DNA of 64,000 nucleotides from Dugong dugon. Its lineage: Eukaryota; Chordata; Mammalia; Sirenia; Dugongidae. The notes under the pieces are model-generated. The model did not search any database and had not been told where the DNA came from. It was given only the letters and a program-made list of their open reading frames with translations. This document shows, piece after piece, positions 47,453-60,835 of this stretch. The first letter of the stretch is position 1. Every line of letters starts with the position of its first letter. Location of the stretch: contig CM057462.1 of assembly GCA_030035585.1 (NCBI GenBank), forward strand, positions 68,544,734-68,608,733. The letters are read 5' to 3'. The position numbers and the translations under genes were made by a program.

Positions 47453-50356
47453 ATGACAGCACTAACCTCATACCTATCAATAATTATGCTGAATGTAAAT
47501 GGACTAAGTGCACCAATAAAGAGACAGAGAGTGGTAGAATGGATTAAAAAAAAATCATCCATCTACATGCTGTTTACAAGAGACACATCTTAGACTCAAA
47601 GACACCAACAAACTAAAACTCAAAGGATGGGGAAAAATATATTAAGCAAATAATCAGAAATGAGCAGGAATGGTAATACTAATCTCTGACAAAATAGACT
47701 TTAAAGCAAAATCCACCACAAAGGATAAGGGTCAATGATTAAAGGGTCAATACACCAGGAGGACATAACCATAGTAAATATTTACACAACCAACAAGAGG
47801 GTTCCAAAATACATAAAACAAATTCAAACAGCATTGAAAAGAGAAATAGATAGCTCCACAATAATAGTAGGAGACTTCAACACACCACTTTTGGTGAAGG
47901 ATAGAACATCTAAAAAGAAGCTCAATAAAGACTTGGAAGATCTAAATGCTGCAATCAGCCAATTTGATCTCATGGACATATACCGAACACTCCACCCAAC
48001 AGTAGCCAAGTATACTTTCTTTTCCAAAACACACGGAACATTCTCCATAATAGACCACACATTAGGCCACAAAGCAAACCATAACAGAATCCAAAACACT
48101 GAAATGTTACAAAGCATCTTTTCTGACCATAAAGCCAAAAAAGTAGAAATCAATAACAGAAAAAGCAAGGGGAAAAAAAAAAAACCAAATGCATGGAAAC
48201 TCAACAACATCTTGCTCAAAAACTACTGGGCTATAGAGGAAATCAAGGAAAGAATAAAGAAATTCACATAATCAAATGAGAATGAAAACACATCCTACCA
48301 GAACCTTCTGGACACAGCAAAAGCAGTGCTCAGAGGTCAATTTATAGCAATAAATTGCACACATCCAAAAAGAAGAAAGGACCAAAATCAAAATATTAAC
48401 CCTACAACTCAAACAAATAGAAAGAGAGCAGCAAAAGAAGCCCACAGGCACCAGAAGAAAGGAAATAATAAAAATTAGAGCAGAAATAAATGAAAGAGAG
48501 AATAGAAAAACAATTGAAAGAGTTACCAAGACCAAAACCTGGTTCTTTGAAAAGATCAACAAATTGACAAACCACTGGCCAAACTGACAAAAGAAAAACA
48601 GGAGAGGAAGCAAATAACCTAAATAAGAAATGAGATGGGAGACATCACAACACACTCAACTGAAATTAAAAGAATCATAACAGGATACTATGAAAAATTG
48701 TACTCCAACAAATTTGGAAAGCTAGAGGAAATGGAAAAATTTCTAGAAAAGCGTTACCTACCTAAACTAACAAAACCGAAGTAGAAAAACTAAATAAACC
48801 TATAACAAAAGAAGAGATTAAAAAGGTAACTTAAAAACTCCCCCCCAAATTCTCCAGCTTCACTAGAGAATTCTACCAAACTTTCAGAGAAGAGTTAACA
48901 CCAAAGAGTTCACTACTAAAGTTATTCAGAGCGTAGAAAAGGAAGAAATACTCCTGAACTCATTCTATGAAGCCAGCATAACCCTGATACCAAAACCAGA
49001 TAAAGACACCACAAAAAAAGAAAATTGCACACAAATATCCTTATGAACATAGATGCAAAAGTCCTCTACAAAATTCTCGTCAATAGAATTCAACAACATA
49101 TTAAAAAAAAAAAAAAATTCACTGTGACCAACTGAGATTCATACCAAGTATGCAGGGATGGTTCAACATTAGAAAAACAATCAATGTAATCCAACACATA
49201 AATAAAAAAGACAAAACCACATGATCTTTATCGATTAATGCAGAAAAGACATTTGACAAAGTCCAACACCCGTTCATGATAAAAACTCTCAGCAAAATAA
49301 GAAAAGAAGGGAAATTCCTAAACATAATAAAAAGCATTTATACAAAGCCAATGGCCAACATCATCCTAAGTGGAGAGAGTCTGAAAGCATTCCCCTTGAT
49401 AACAGGAATCAGACGAGGATGCCTTTTATCACCACTCTATTCAGCATTGGGCTGGAGGTCCTAATCAGAGACATTAGGCTAGAAAAAGAAATAAAGGGCA
49501 TCCAAATTGGTAAGGAAGAAGGAAAAGTACCTCTGTTTGCAGATGATATGGTCTTATACACAGAAAACCCCAAAGAATCCACAACAAAACTACTGGAACT
49601 AATAGAAGATTTCAGCAAAGTTTCAGGATACAAGATAAACGTATGAAAATCAGTTGGATTCTTTTACACCAATAAAGAGAATTTCAAAGAAGAAATCACC
49701 AAATAATACCATTTACAATAGCCCCCAAGAAGATAAAATACTTAGGAATAAATCCAACCAGAGACGTAAAAGACCTAAACAAAGAAAACTGCAAGACACC
49801 ACTGCAAGAAACCAAAAGAGACCTACATAAGTGTAAAGATATACCTTGCTCAGGGATAGGAAGACTCAACATTGTGAAAATGTCTATTCTACCCAAAGTG
49901 ATCTACAGATACAGTGCAATCCTGATCCAAATTCCAATGGCATTTTTTAATGAGATGGAAAAACAAATCACTAACTTCATATCGAAAAAGAAGAGGCCCA
50001 GGAGAAGTTAAGTACTACTCAAGAAGAAAACAAAGTAGGAGGCCTCACACCATCTGATTTTATAACCTATTATACTTCCACAGTAGTTGAAACACCCGGT
50101 ACTGGTACAACAACAGATACATAGACCAATGGAACAGAATTGAGAATCCAGACGTAAATTCATCCATCTATGAGCAGCTGATATTTGATAAAGGCCAAAA
50201 GTCTGTTAATTGGAGAAAAGATAGTTTCTTTAACAATGGTGCTGGCATAACTGGATATCCATCCCCCCCAAAATGAAAGAAGACCCATACCACACATCAT
50301 GCACAAAAACTAACTCCAAATGGATGAAAGACCTAAATATAATATCTAAAACGATA
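47453..50356 (+). pseudogene. L1 A2 ORF2 remnant, 5' part
   Basis: The start is MTALTSYLSIIMLNVNGLSA. The endonuclease is largely open at 47735-48271 with IIVGDFNT, IIDHTLGHK and FSDHKAKKVEINN. RT pieces lie at 49276-49646 with [15 protein letters not shown], so motif C is intact. Motif A reads SINAEKTFD (codon 49237-49239) in place of SID, and a 1-base insertion sits just upstream. The frame is broken in many places. Confidence 0.86.
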
Positions 50357-51826
50357 TGACTTCCGGGCAACATGGCACTATAGTCAGAAGCACCACGACA
50401 TCTCTCCACAGCAAAGATCCGAAAAACTAAGTCAAAAAGAGTCACACGTCAGTTCTGAAACTCTAAGCACCAAATAAAGAGATAAAGAACTCAGCCAAGC
50501 ACTGAATGGAATAAGACACTGACCGAGAACAGAGAGTGAGGAGAGATACATGCAGAGGTTCCCTGTCAGCTACCACAGCATGGATCCACCATCTTGGACT
50601 CCTATTGGAGGTCAGCGAGCAGGGGGTATGAGAAAGCAGTTTCATGGAGCTTCCAGCAGGAGACAGAACAATCGGTAACCAATGATATACAGTTTCCCAC
50701 CCACCACCCTTCTTCACCCCCACTCAGCCTCCTCTGCTTCCCGTGGCCACAGTCTCTTGGCCAGGAAGCACCAGCTTCACCCCCGTGTCACCTAGATTCC
50801 ACCTGCCCATACTGGCTTGCTCCCTGAGTGCCATTTGTTGGCTGCTGGTGTTGCTTTTTTCCACTTCATTAGATTTCTTCCTTACCTCTCACCAGCTCCC
50901 CCTCTTTTCTTTCAAATAGCTGGCTCCGTGGTCATCTTTGCTTCTTCTTGGGGGGCTGCGAGACTCTGCTAGACTGTGTAACTGCTTCCCAGCCCATGCT
51001 GCCATGCTGATCGGGCCACCAGGGCATTTATGTTTGTTTGTTCTGATTTGTTCTGTTATGATTTGTTTGTTTCATTGTTTTCTTTTTCTTTTCTCAGCTT
51101 GGGAGCCCCTTCTGGCTGGGCTGTGCCACATGGCTTGGAAGATACTCCTTTACTCTGTGCAGATGCACAGTGACATCACTGGGGGCATTTCTTTTTTCTT
51201 GTTTTTGTTTTTTTGTTTCTTTTTCTTCTCTCTCTTTTCCCCTTTTTGTCTTTCTTCATTTCCAGTTTCTCTATTTATTTTTTTCCTTTACCCTTTTTCT
51301 TTCTTTCATTTCTATTTTTCTCCATTTCTCAGTCTCTCATCTCTCCACTCCAATATCAAGCTTCCTTAGCACTCTGTTTTTTTGTGTGTGTATGTTTTTG
51401 GGTCCTGTTCCTCTCTCCTCTTTCCCATACCCATCTTAGCTCCACACATCACAATCTCCCCCCTCCTTCCTGCCTACCTGCACTGTGCACTGAACATCAC
51501 ACCCCCAAGCAGCACAGGCATGGCCTACCGGAATCTTCCCTGCACTGATTCTTGACCTGCCCTGTAGACCCTAGTACATGGCACAAACAACCCATCCCGG
51601 CAACTTTCCTTCAGCTGGACTTGCCCTGCTGTACCATACCTGAGTGACTGACCCTGCCCATTGGGAAAAGGAGGTGAAAAGTATTGTGTCCACAGATGAG
51701 CAAACAACAAAGAATGCACAGCCCACCTGTTCAGACATAACCAAATAAAACAAAAAGTAGGAGGAAACAAACAAATCTACAATAACTACTGAATGCCCCA
51801 AAGACAGCAGATGATATCAAAACATA
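50357..51826 (+). mobile_element. L1 'B1', 5' part: 5' UTR and first ORF1 codons
   Basis: It begins 'tgacttccgggcaacatggc' directly after the TSD tctaaaacgata (50345-50356, repeated at 63061-63072). The 1.4-kb 5' UTR is unlike that of A1/A2 and has a long T/C-rich middle (51180-51440). ORF1 starts at 51793 (MPQRQQMISK) and is cut after about 11 codons by B2. The rest of B1 is at 59859-63059. Confidence 0.9.
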
Positions 51827-53426
51827 CAGATTATCTGGCAAAACGGCGCTCTAGGCAGAAGCACCATGCCAACCCTCCACAGCAAAGATCCAAAAAACTA
51901 AGCCAAACAGAGAAAACAGCAATCCTGAAACCCTAAGTCATCAAATGAAGAGACAAAGAACTCAGCCAAGCACCAAATGGAGTGAGGAAACTGACAGAGA
52001 ATGGAGAGTGAGGAGAGATTCATGCAGAGGTCCCCTATCAGCTAACACAGCGTGAATCCGCCATCTTGGACTCCTATCGGAGACCAGCAAACAGGGTGTA
52101 CGAGAAAGCAGCTTCACGGAGCTTCCAGCAATATACACTTTCCCACCCCCACCCTTCGTCACTCCCACTCAGCCTCTTCTGCTTCCTGAAGCCACAGTCT
52201 CTTGTCTGGGAAGCACTGGCTGCTTGGATTCCACCCGCCCGCACTGGCTGGCTCTCTAACTGCCATTTGTTGGCTGCTGGTGTTGCTTTTTTCCGCTTCT
52301 TTTGATTTCTTCCTTACCTATCACCACCTCCCCCTCCTTTCGCTCAAATACCTGGTTCCGTGCGCCATCTTTTCTTCTTCCTGAGGGGCTGCAGAGCTCC
52401 ATTCAAGTGTGGAACTGCTTCCCGGTCTGGGCTGCCATGCTGGTGGGATCCTAGGGTTTTTGTTTGTTTGTTTGTTTTCAATTGTTTGTTTTCTTTTCCT
52501 TTTCTTCAGTTGGGAGCCTGTTCTGGCCGGGCAGTGCTGCGTGGCTTGGAGCCTACCCCCTCAGCTTGCACAGAACTGCAGAGGGATCTCTGAGGGCATT
52601 TCTTTTTTGTGGGTTTTTTTTTTTCTGTTGTTTGGGGGGCTTTTCTTGTTCTTTTTTTAAAATTTGTTTTGTTTTCTTTTCCCTCTTTTTCCCTTTTTGT
52701 CTTTCTTCATTACTCAGTTTCTCGTCTCACTATACCTTCCTTCTCTTTCTGTTCCCTGAATACCTGGTGCTGAATACCTTGACGCCTTCTAGCCAGGCTG
52801 TACTGCAACACCTGAGAACAATGTCCCCAGACCTCATAGCCACACCGGTGGGATCCCTGGGAGCTTTGCTGTTCTTTTTCCTTTCTGATTTTTATTCATT
52901 CATTCTTTTCTTTTCTTTTTATTTTATTCTTCTTCCCCTTTTTGTTTTTCTCCATTTCATAGTCTCTCATCTTTCCACTCCAATGGGAAGCTCCCCTAGC
53001 ACTCTTGTTAGTTTGTATGTTTTTGGCTCCTGTTCCTCTCTCCTCTCTCCCATATCCATTAGCTTCACACATAACAATGTCCCTGCTACATCCTGCCTAC
53101 CTGCACTGTGTGCTTGACATCACACCACCAAACAGCACAGGCACGGCCTACTGGAACCTGCCCTGCACTGATTACCGACCTGCCCTGGTGGCTGTAGTAA
53201 GTGCCACAAATAACCTGTCCTGGTAACTCCTCTTCTACTAGACCTACCCTGCTGTACCATATCTGAGCAACTGACCCTGCCAATTAGAGAAGGAGGTGAA
53301 AAGTATCATGCACACAGATGAGCAAACAACAAAGAACTCACAGCCTGCCTGCTCAGACACAGCCAAATTAAAAAAAGGACAAAACAAACAAATCTACAAT
53401 CAGTAAATGAGAAAAATAACTACTGA

Positions 53427-54480
53427 ATGCCCCGAAGACAGCAGACAATATCAAAACATTTACAAAAACAAGACAGGATGGTTCCAGTAGGTGTTCAAAA
53501 TAAAACACTAGATGACTTTCCAGTGGAAGAAAAGGCAGTAGAACTACCTGATAGGGAATTCCAATCTCTAATACTCAAAATTATCCAAGAGTTGAAGAAA
53601 AAGCAGACAAAAATGAGGAAAAAATAGACAAATTCACGGAAAAGGCAGACAAATTCATGGAAAATACAGACAAAAAATTGGAAGAATTCAGGAAAATAAG
53701 GCAGGAACAAAATACACAGATAGAAATTAAACAAAAACAACAATTAGAAATCCAACAAATAAGCAACAAAATTTCAGAAATGGACAGTGTCATAGAAGGG
53801 TTGAGGAGCAGATTTGAAATAGTGGAAGACAGGATCAGTGGAATTGAAGACAAACACTTGGATACAACTCTGTTCAAGAAAAACTTAGAAATAAAAGAAC
53901 AAAGAAAAGGAAGAGACCCTAAGAGTTATGTGGAATACAACTGAAAGCAAAAATTGGCTAGTGATTGGAGTTCCAGAACAGGGGGAGAAAACAGAAAACA
54001 CAGAGAGGATCACTGAAGAACTGCTGACAGGAAACTTCCCCAATATCATAAAAGATGAAAAGCGGGCCATCCAAGAAGCTCAAGAACTCCATATAGCATA
54101 GACCCCAACAGAAAATCACCAAGGCATATCATAATCTCACTCGCCAAAACCAAAGACAAACAAAGAATCCTGAGAGCAGCTCATGAAAAACAAGAAGTCA
54201 CATACAGAGGAGAAACAATAAGACTAAGCTCAGATTAGTCGGCAGAAACCATGCAGGCAAGAAGGCAATGGACAACATATACAAAACCTTGAAAGAAAAA
54301 AATTGTCAGCCAAGAATAATATATCCTGCAAAACTCTCACTCAAATATGATGGTGAAATTAGGACATTTCCAGATAAATAGAAATTAAGGGAATATGTAA
54401 AAGCCAAACCAAACTTACAAGAATTATTAAAGGGAGTTCTTCAATCTGAGAACAAACAACATCAGCTCACAGGCAGAATC
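53427..54480 (+). pseudogene. L1 B2 ORF1 remnant
   Basis: The start MPRRQQTISKHLQKQDRMVP is well kept. The coiled coil spans about 53640-53850. A TAG at 53625 and later stops and shifts ('caactgaaagcaaaaattgg') break the frame. RRM text ('ggagttccagaacaggggga') and the C-terminal domain ('agccaagaataatatatcct') follow. The 5' UTR upstream is unrelated to that of the A subfamily, but the ORF1 start motif is shared. Confidence 0.87.
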
Positions 54481-54906
54481 TAGGATGCTGGAACATACCA
54501 GCCAGATACCAATCTAGGAAATGAACTTTCAACTACTATCCAAAACCAAAAGAAACACAACAGGGAATCAGAGCAGTTAATCAGTAAATGACAACAACAT
54601 CAGAACAATAAAAGAGGGAATAAATGGTGTAGGTATAGAACCCTCTAATGTAGAGGAAGCCAAGGTAATGCCAAGTAATAATAGACTGCTTCAAACTTAG
54701 AAAGATAAGGCTAAATTTCATGGTAACCACAAAGAAAGTTAACAAACATACTCATAAAAATAAAGAACTAAAACATAAAGTCTCAGTAAAAACAAAACCT
54801 ACAAAAGAAATGGAAAAAACCATCCACAAACAAGGAATTCAGCACAGGAGAGTGAGAGGAACAAAAAAAAGTGAGCACCACAAAAAAAAAAAAAAAGCAC
54901 TACAAA

Positions 54907-57900
54907 ATGACAGCAATAAACTCACACTTATCAATAATTACACTGAATGTAAATGGACTCAATGCAACCATAAAGAGACGGAGAGTGAAAGAATGGATAA
55001 GAAAACAGGGTGCATCAATATGCTGTCTACAAGAGACACACCTTAGAATCAAAGACGTAAATTTTATTAAAAATCAAAGCATGGAAAAAAATATATCAAG
55101 CAAACAGCCACCAAAAAACAGAAGGAGTGGCAATACTAATCTCAGATAAAATAGACTTTAAAACATTTAAAACAAAATCCACCATAAAAGACAAAGGACA
55201 CTATATAATGATTAAGGGGACGATCCATCATGTAGACATAACCATAATAAACATCTACGCATCCAATCACAGGGCTCCCAAATACATAAAACGAACTGAA
55301 ACAACACTGAAAAGAGAAATTGACAGTTCCACAATAATAGTAGGAGACTTCAACACATCACTCTTATTAAAGGACAGAGCAACAGAAAAGAAACTCAGCA
55401 AAGATACAGAAGACCTAAAGGGCACAATCAGCCAACTTGACCTCATAGACATATATAGAACACTCCATCCAACTGCTGCAAAGTACACATTCTTTTCCAA
55501 TGCACATAGAACATTCTCCAGAATAGACCACATCTTAGGCCACAGAGCAATCCTCAACAAGATCCAAAACGGTGAGATAATTCAATGTATCTTCTCTGAC
55601 CACAATGCCATCAAGGTAGAAATTAACAACAGAAAGAGCAAGGGAAAAAAATCAATTACATGAAAACTGAATAATACCCAGCTTACACATCACTGGGTAA
55701 TAGAAGAAATGAGAAATGAAATCAAAAAATTCCTAGAATCAAATGAGAATGAAAACTCATCATACCAAAACCTTTGAGACACAGCAAAGGCAGTCCTCAG
55801 AGGACAATTTATAGCAATAGATGCGCACATAAAAAAAGAAGAAAAAGACAAAATCAAAACGTTAAGTAAACAACTTGAAAAAATGGAAAAAGGACAGCAA
55901 AGGAAACCCACAGCCACCGGAAGAAAGGAAATAATAAAGATCAGAGCAGAAATAAATGAGATAGAGAACAGAAAAACAATAGAAAGAATCAACAAAACCA
56001 AAAGTTGGTTCTTTGAAAGAATCAAGAAAATCGACAAACCACTGGCCAGACTGACAAAAGAAAAACAGGGAGGATGCAAATAACCCAAATAAGAAATGAA
56101 ATGGGGACATTACAACAGACCCAACTGAAATAAAAAGGATCATAACAGAATTTTATGAAAAACTATACTCCAACAAATTTGAAAACCTAGAGGAAATGCA
56201 TAAATTTCTAGAATCACACGGCTTACCCAAACTACAAGAAAGGGATGTTGAAAATCTGAACAGACCCATAACAAGAGAAGTGATTGAAAAGGTAATAAAA
56301 ACAAACAAAAAAAACCCTGGCCCAGGTGGCTTCACTGGAGAATTCTACAAAACAGTCACGGAAGAACTTGTACCAGTACTACTCAAACAATTTCAGAGCA
56401 TAGAAAAGGAAGCAACACTTCCAAATTCATTCTATGAAGCCACCATAATGCTTATACCAAAACCAGGCAAAGACGCCACAAAAAAGAAAATCACAGACCA
56501 ATATCTCTCATGAATATAGATGCGAAAATTCTCAACAAAATTCTAGCCAATAGAATTCAGCATCATATCAAAAAAATAATACACCACGACCAAGTAGGAT
56601 TCATACAAGGTATGCAAGGATGGTTCAACATTAGAAAATCAATCAAAGTAACCCACCACATAAATAAAAGGAAAGAAAAGAATCACACGATCATCTCAAT
56701 TAACACAGAAAAGGCATTCAACAAAGTCCAACACCCATTCCTGATAAAAACTCTCAATGAAATAGGTGTAGAAGGGAAATTTCTCAACATAATGAGGGGC
56801 ATCTATGAAAAACCAATGGCCAACATCATTCTTAAGGGAGAGAGGCTGAAAACATTCCTCTTGAGAACAGGAACAAGACAAGGATGCCCTTTATCACCAC
56901 TCCTATTTAACATTGTGCTGGAAATTCTAGCTAGAGCAATAAATCAAGAAAAAGAAATAAAGGGCATCCAAACTGGTAATGAAGAAGTTAAACTGTCCCT
57001 GTTTGTGAATGATATGATACTATACCTAGAAAACCCTAAAGACTCCACGAGAAATCTACGGGAACTAATAGAAAGATTCAGCAGAGTAGCAGGATACAAG
57101 ATAAACATACAAAAATCAGTTGGATTCCTGTACACCAATAAAGAGAATGATGAAAAGGAAATCAGGAAAACAATACCATTTATAATAGCCCCCCCCAAAA
57201 TAAAATACTTAGGAATAAATCTAACCAGGGATGTAAAAGACCTATACAAGGAAAACTACAAAACACCACTGCAAGAAACCCAAAGGGATCTACATAAATG
57301 GAAAAACATACCATGCTCATGGATAGGTAGACTCAACATTGTGAAAATGACAATTCTACCCAAAGCAATTTACAAATACAATGCAATCCCGATCCAAATA
57401 CCAACAACATTCTTCAAAGAGATGGAAAAACTAATCATTAACTTTATATGGAAAGGGAAGAAGCCCCGAATAAGTAAAGCACTACTGAAGAAGAAGAATA
57501 AAGTTGGGGACTCACACTACCTGACCTGAGAACCTACTATACAGCTACGGTAGTTAAAACAGCCTGGTACTGGTACAATGACAGATACATTGACCAATGG
57601 AACTGAATTGAGAACCCAGATGTAAATCCATCCACCTACCATCGCCTGATCTTCGACAAGGGTCCAAAGTCCATCAAATGGGGAAAAGACAGTCTTTTTA
57701 ACAAATGGTGCTGGCAAAACTGGATATCCATCTGCAAAAAAATGAAACGGGACCCATACCTCACGCCATATGCAAAAAATAATTCAAAATGGATCAAAGA
57801 CCTAAATATAAAGCCAAAAACTATAAAGTTCATAGAAGAAAAAATAGGACCAACGCAACCGGCCTAATACACAGCACTAACAAGATACAAACCATAACCA

Positions 57901-58708
57901 TCAACACACAAATTCTAGAAGATAAGCTAACTGGGATCGTCCAAAACTCAAACACCTATACTCTTCAAAAGCCTTCACCAAAAGAGTAAAAAGAGAACCT
58001 ACAGACTAGGAAAAAATTTTGGACAGTACAAGTCAGACAAAGGTCTAATCTCCATAATCTACAAGAAAATCCAACACTTCTACAACAAAAGATAAATAAT
58101 CTTATTAAAAAATGGGCAAAGGAAATGAACAAACACTTCACTAAAGAAGACATGCAAGTGGCCAACAGACACATGAGGAAATGCTCACGATCACTAGTCA
58201 TTAAAGAAATGCAAATTAAAACCACAATGAGATACCATTTCACCCCGGCATTACTGGCACTGGAAATAATAAATGTTGGAAGGGCTGCAGGGAGATCAGA
58301 ACCCTTATGCACTGTTGGTGGGAATGCAAAATGATACAACCATTTTGGAAAATGATATGGCGCTTCCTTAGAAAGCTAGAAATAGAAATACCGTACGATC
58401 CAGCAATCCCACTCCTAGGAATATATCCTAGAGAAATAAGAGTCATCACTCTAATAGAGATATGCACACCTATGTTCACGGCAGCATTGTTCACAATAGC
58501 AAAACAATGGAAACAACCTAGACGCCCATCAACAGATGAATGGATAAACAAACTATGGTACATACACACAATGGAGTACTATGCAATGAGAAAGAACAAT
58601 GATGAATCTGTGAAGCATTTCATAACATGGATTAAACTGGAGGACATTATGCTGACTGAAATAATTCAATCACAAAAAGACAAATGTTGTATGAGACCTC
58701 TGTTATAA
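54907..58708 (+). pseudogene. L1 B2 ORF2 remnant (best preserved in the window)
   Basis: The start is MTAINSHLSIITLNVNGLNA and the end MRPLL with TAA at 58706-58708. The endonuclease is open at 55127-55663 with VGDFNT, SRIDHILGHR and FSDHNAIKVEIN. RT is open for 339 codons at 56510-57529, with [14 protein letters not shown] and [14 protein letters not shown]. The C-terminal region is open at 58307-58708 (FTAALFTIAKQW). Motif A is SINTEKAFN (for SIDAEKAFD) and motif C is FVNDM (for FADDM), so RT is dead even where the frame is open. Frameshifts lie near 55660, 56510 and 57530. Confidence 0.9.
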
Positions 58709-59858
58709 AGACCCATGAAAAAGTTCACACACAAAAAGTAACAATCTTTGTTGGTTACCAGGGATGCGGGGGGTCAGAGAGAAATACTAAATAGACAACA
58801 GATAAGTGGTATCTTGGGTGAAGGGTGAGAAAGTACACAATACTGGGATAACCAGCACAACTTGTACAAGGAAAGGTCATGGAAGCTCCATAGACACATC
58901 TAAACTCCCTGAGGGACTCAATTTCTGGGCATAGGGCTGTGGGGACCACAGTCTCATGGAACATCTAGCTCAATTGGCATTACAGAGTTTATAAAGACAA
59001 TGTTCTACATTCTACCTTGGTGAGTAGTGGCTGGGGTCTTAAAAGCCTGTGAGCAGCCATCTAAGATACTCCACTGGTCTCACCCCTTTGGGAGCAAGGG
59101 AGAATGAAGAGAACAGGATACAAGGAAAAGATTAGTCCAAAGGACTAATGGACCACAGCTACTACAGCCTCCACCAGACTGAGTCCAGTACAACTAGATG
59201 GTGCCCAGCTACCACCACTGACTGCTCTGACCAGGATCACAACAGAGGGTTCTTGACAGAGCTGGAGAAGGATGTAGAACAACATTCTAACTCACAAAAA
59301 AAAAGACCAGATTTACTGGCCTAAAGGAGACTGGAGAAACCCTGAGAAAAGGCCCCCAGACACCCTTTTAGCTCAGTGGTAAAGTCACTTGTGAGATTCA
59401 CCATTCAGCCAGGGAGTGGACAGCCCCATAAAACCAAATGGGACTAATGAGGCACAGCAGTCCAGGGACAAGGGCTAGAATGCAGAAGGGGACAGGAAAG
59501 CTGGTGATAGGGAACCCAAAGTTGAGTAAGGACAGTGTTGATGTGTTGTGAGGTTGTTAACCATTGTCATACAGCAACATGTGTACTAATTTTGTTCTGT
59601 AAACCTTCATCTAAAGTGAGAATAGCAGCACAATTTGAAGAGCATAGTCAATGTCACTAAACTGCATGTAGAAATTTTTAGAATGGTGTATCTTTGGCTA
59701 TGTATATTTTCCAAAAAAAAAAAAAAAAAAAGGTCAAGAAGGAAGAGGGTTGACATGTCGTGGGGTTGTTAACCAATATCATAAAACAATATGTGTACTA
59801 CTGTTTCATGAGAAACTATTTGTTCTGTAAACCTTCACCTGAAGTACAATTTAAAAAA

Positions 59859-60835
59859 ATCAAAACATATACAAAAACAGAACAGGATGGTTCCAGTAGG
59901 CGTCCCAAATAAAACACCAGATGACTTTCCAGTAGAAGAAATGCACTAGAACTACCTGATAGGGAATCAAATCCTTAATATTTAGAATTATCCAAGAGTT
60001 TAAGCAAAAAGCCAACAAAAATGAGGAAAATATAGACAAATTCATGGAAAATACAGACAAAAAATGGAATAATTCAAGAAAATAATACAGGAACAAAATG
60101 CTAAAATAAATTCACAACTAGAAATGATACAAAAACAACAATTAGAAATCCAAAAGACAAACAACAAGATTTCAGAAATGGACAGTGTCATAGAAGGGCA
60201 GAGGAATAGTTTTGAAATGATGGAAGACATGATCAGCAAAACTGGAGACAAACACGTGGATACAATTCTGAGGAAAAATCAGAAAAAAGAATGGAGAAAA
60301 ATGAAGAAACCATGAGAATTATGTCGGATACAATCAAAAGCAAAAACCTGCAAGTGATCAGAGTTACAGAACAGGGTGAGAAAACAGAAAACACACAGAG
60401 GATCATTGAAGAATTGCTGACAGGAAACTTCCCCAATATCATGAAAGATGAAAAGCTGACCACCCAAGAAGCTCAAGAAACCCCGTATAGTATAGACCCC
60501 AAAAGAAAATCACCAAGGCATATCATAATCACACTCGCTAAAACCAAAGACAAACAAAGAATCCTGAGAGCAGCTCAAGAAAAACAAAAAGTCACATACA
60601 GAGGAGAAACAATAAGACTAAGCTTGGATTATTTGACAGAAACCATGCAGGCAAGAAGGCAATGGGATGACACATATATAACCTTGAAAGAAAAAAATTG
60701 CCAGCCAAGAATAATATACCCAGGAAAATGCTCGTTCAAATATGATGATGAAATTAGGTCATTTCCAGATAAACAGAAATTAAAGGACTACATAAAAACC
60801 AAACCAAACTTAGGAGACTTATTAAAGGGAGTCCT
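59859..60835 (+). pseudogene. L1 B1 ORF1 remnant, 3' part
   Basis: The ORF1 start codons lie at 51793, left of B2. This part contains MVPVGVPNKTPDDF at 59888, a coiled coil with a shift near 59945, and an open RRM/C-terminal stretch from 60291 (VTEQGEKTENTQRIIEELL). The open frame runs on to 60908 only because it reads into B3. The split by B2 and the cut by B3 make a working ORF1p impossible. Confidence 0.85.

Larger units (their letters stand above)
44656..50356 (+). mobile_element. L1 'A2', 5' part (to mid-ORF2 C-terminus)
   Basis: It opens with 'gaagggccaagatggcagaa', the same 5' end as A1, and follows A1 in order through 5' UTR, ORF1, spacer and ORF2. It stops at 'aatatctaaaacgata', the TSD of the B1 insertion. 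The A1 equivalent of this point is about 11910. The rest of A2 is at 63060-63367 and beyond. Several stops and frameshifts make it inactive. Confidence 0.92.
51827..59858 (+). mobile_element. L1 'B2', full-length, inside B1
   Basis: This L1 of about 8.0 kb carries a 1.6-kb 5' UTR (51827-53426), ORF1, spacer, ORF2 and a 1.15-kb 3' UTR. The first bases 'ttatctggcaaaacggcgct' match the B1 5' end. The left flank 'atcaaaacata' (51816-51826) is repeated at 59859-59869, where B1 ORF1 resumes. It is the youngest member of the nest apart from B3, whose age relative to B2 is unknown. The frames are broken. Confidence 0.9.

Noticed and set aside
51170-51548. Membrane-protein-like frames rich in F, L and S
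   Set aside because: They are translations of the T/C-rich tract in the L1-B 5' UTR and appear in all three frames.
50357-53426. Tandem double 5' UTR (promoter monomers of 1.5 kb) in L1-B
   Set aside because: The first unit's ORF1 continues at 59859 next to a copy of 'atcaaaacata', so it is one L1 inserted in another, not a monomer array.
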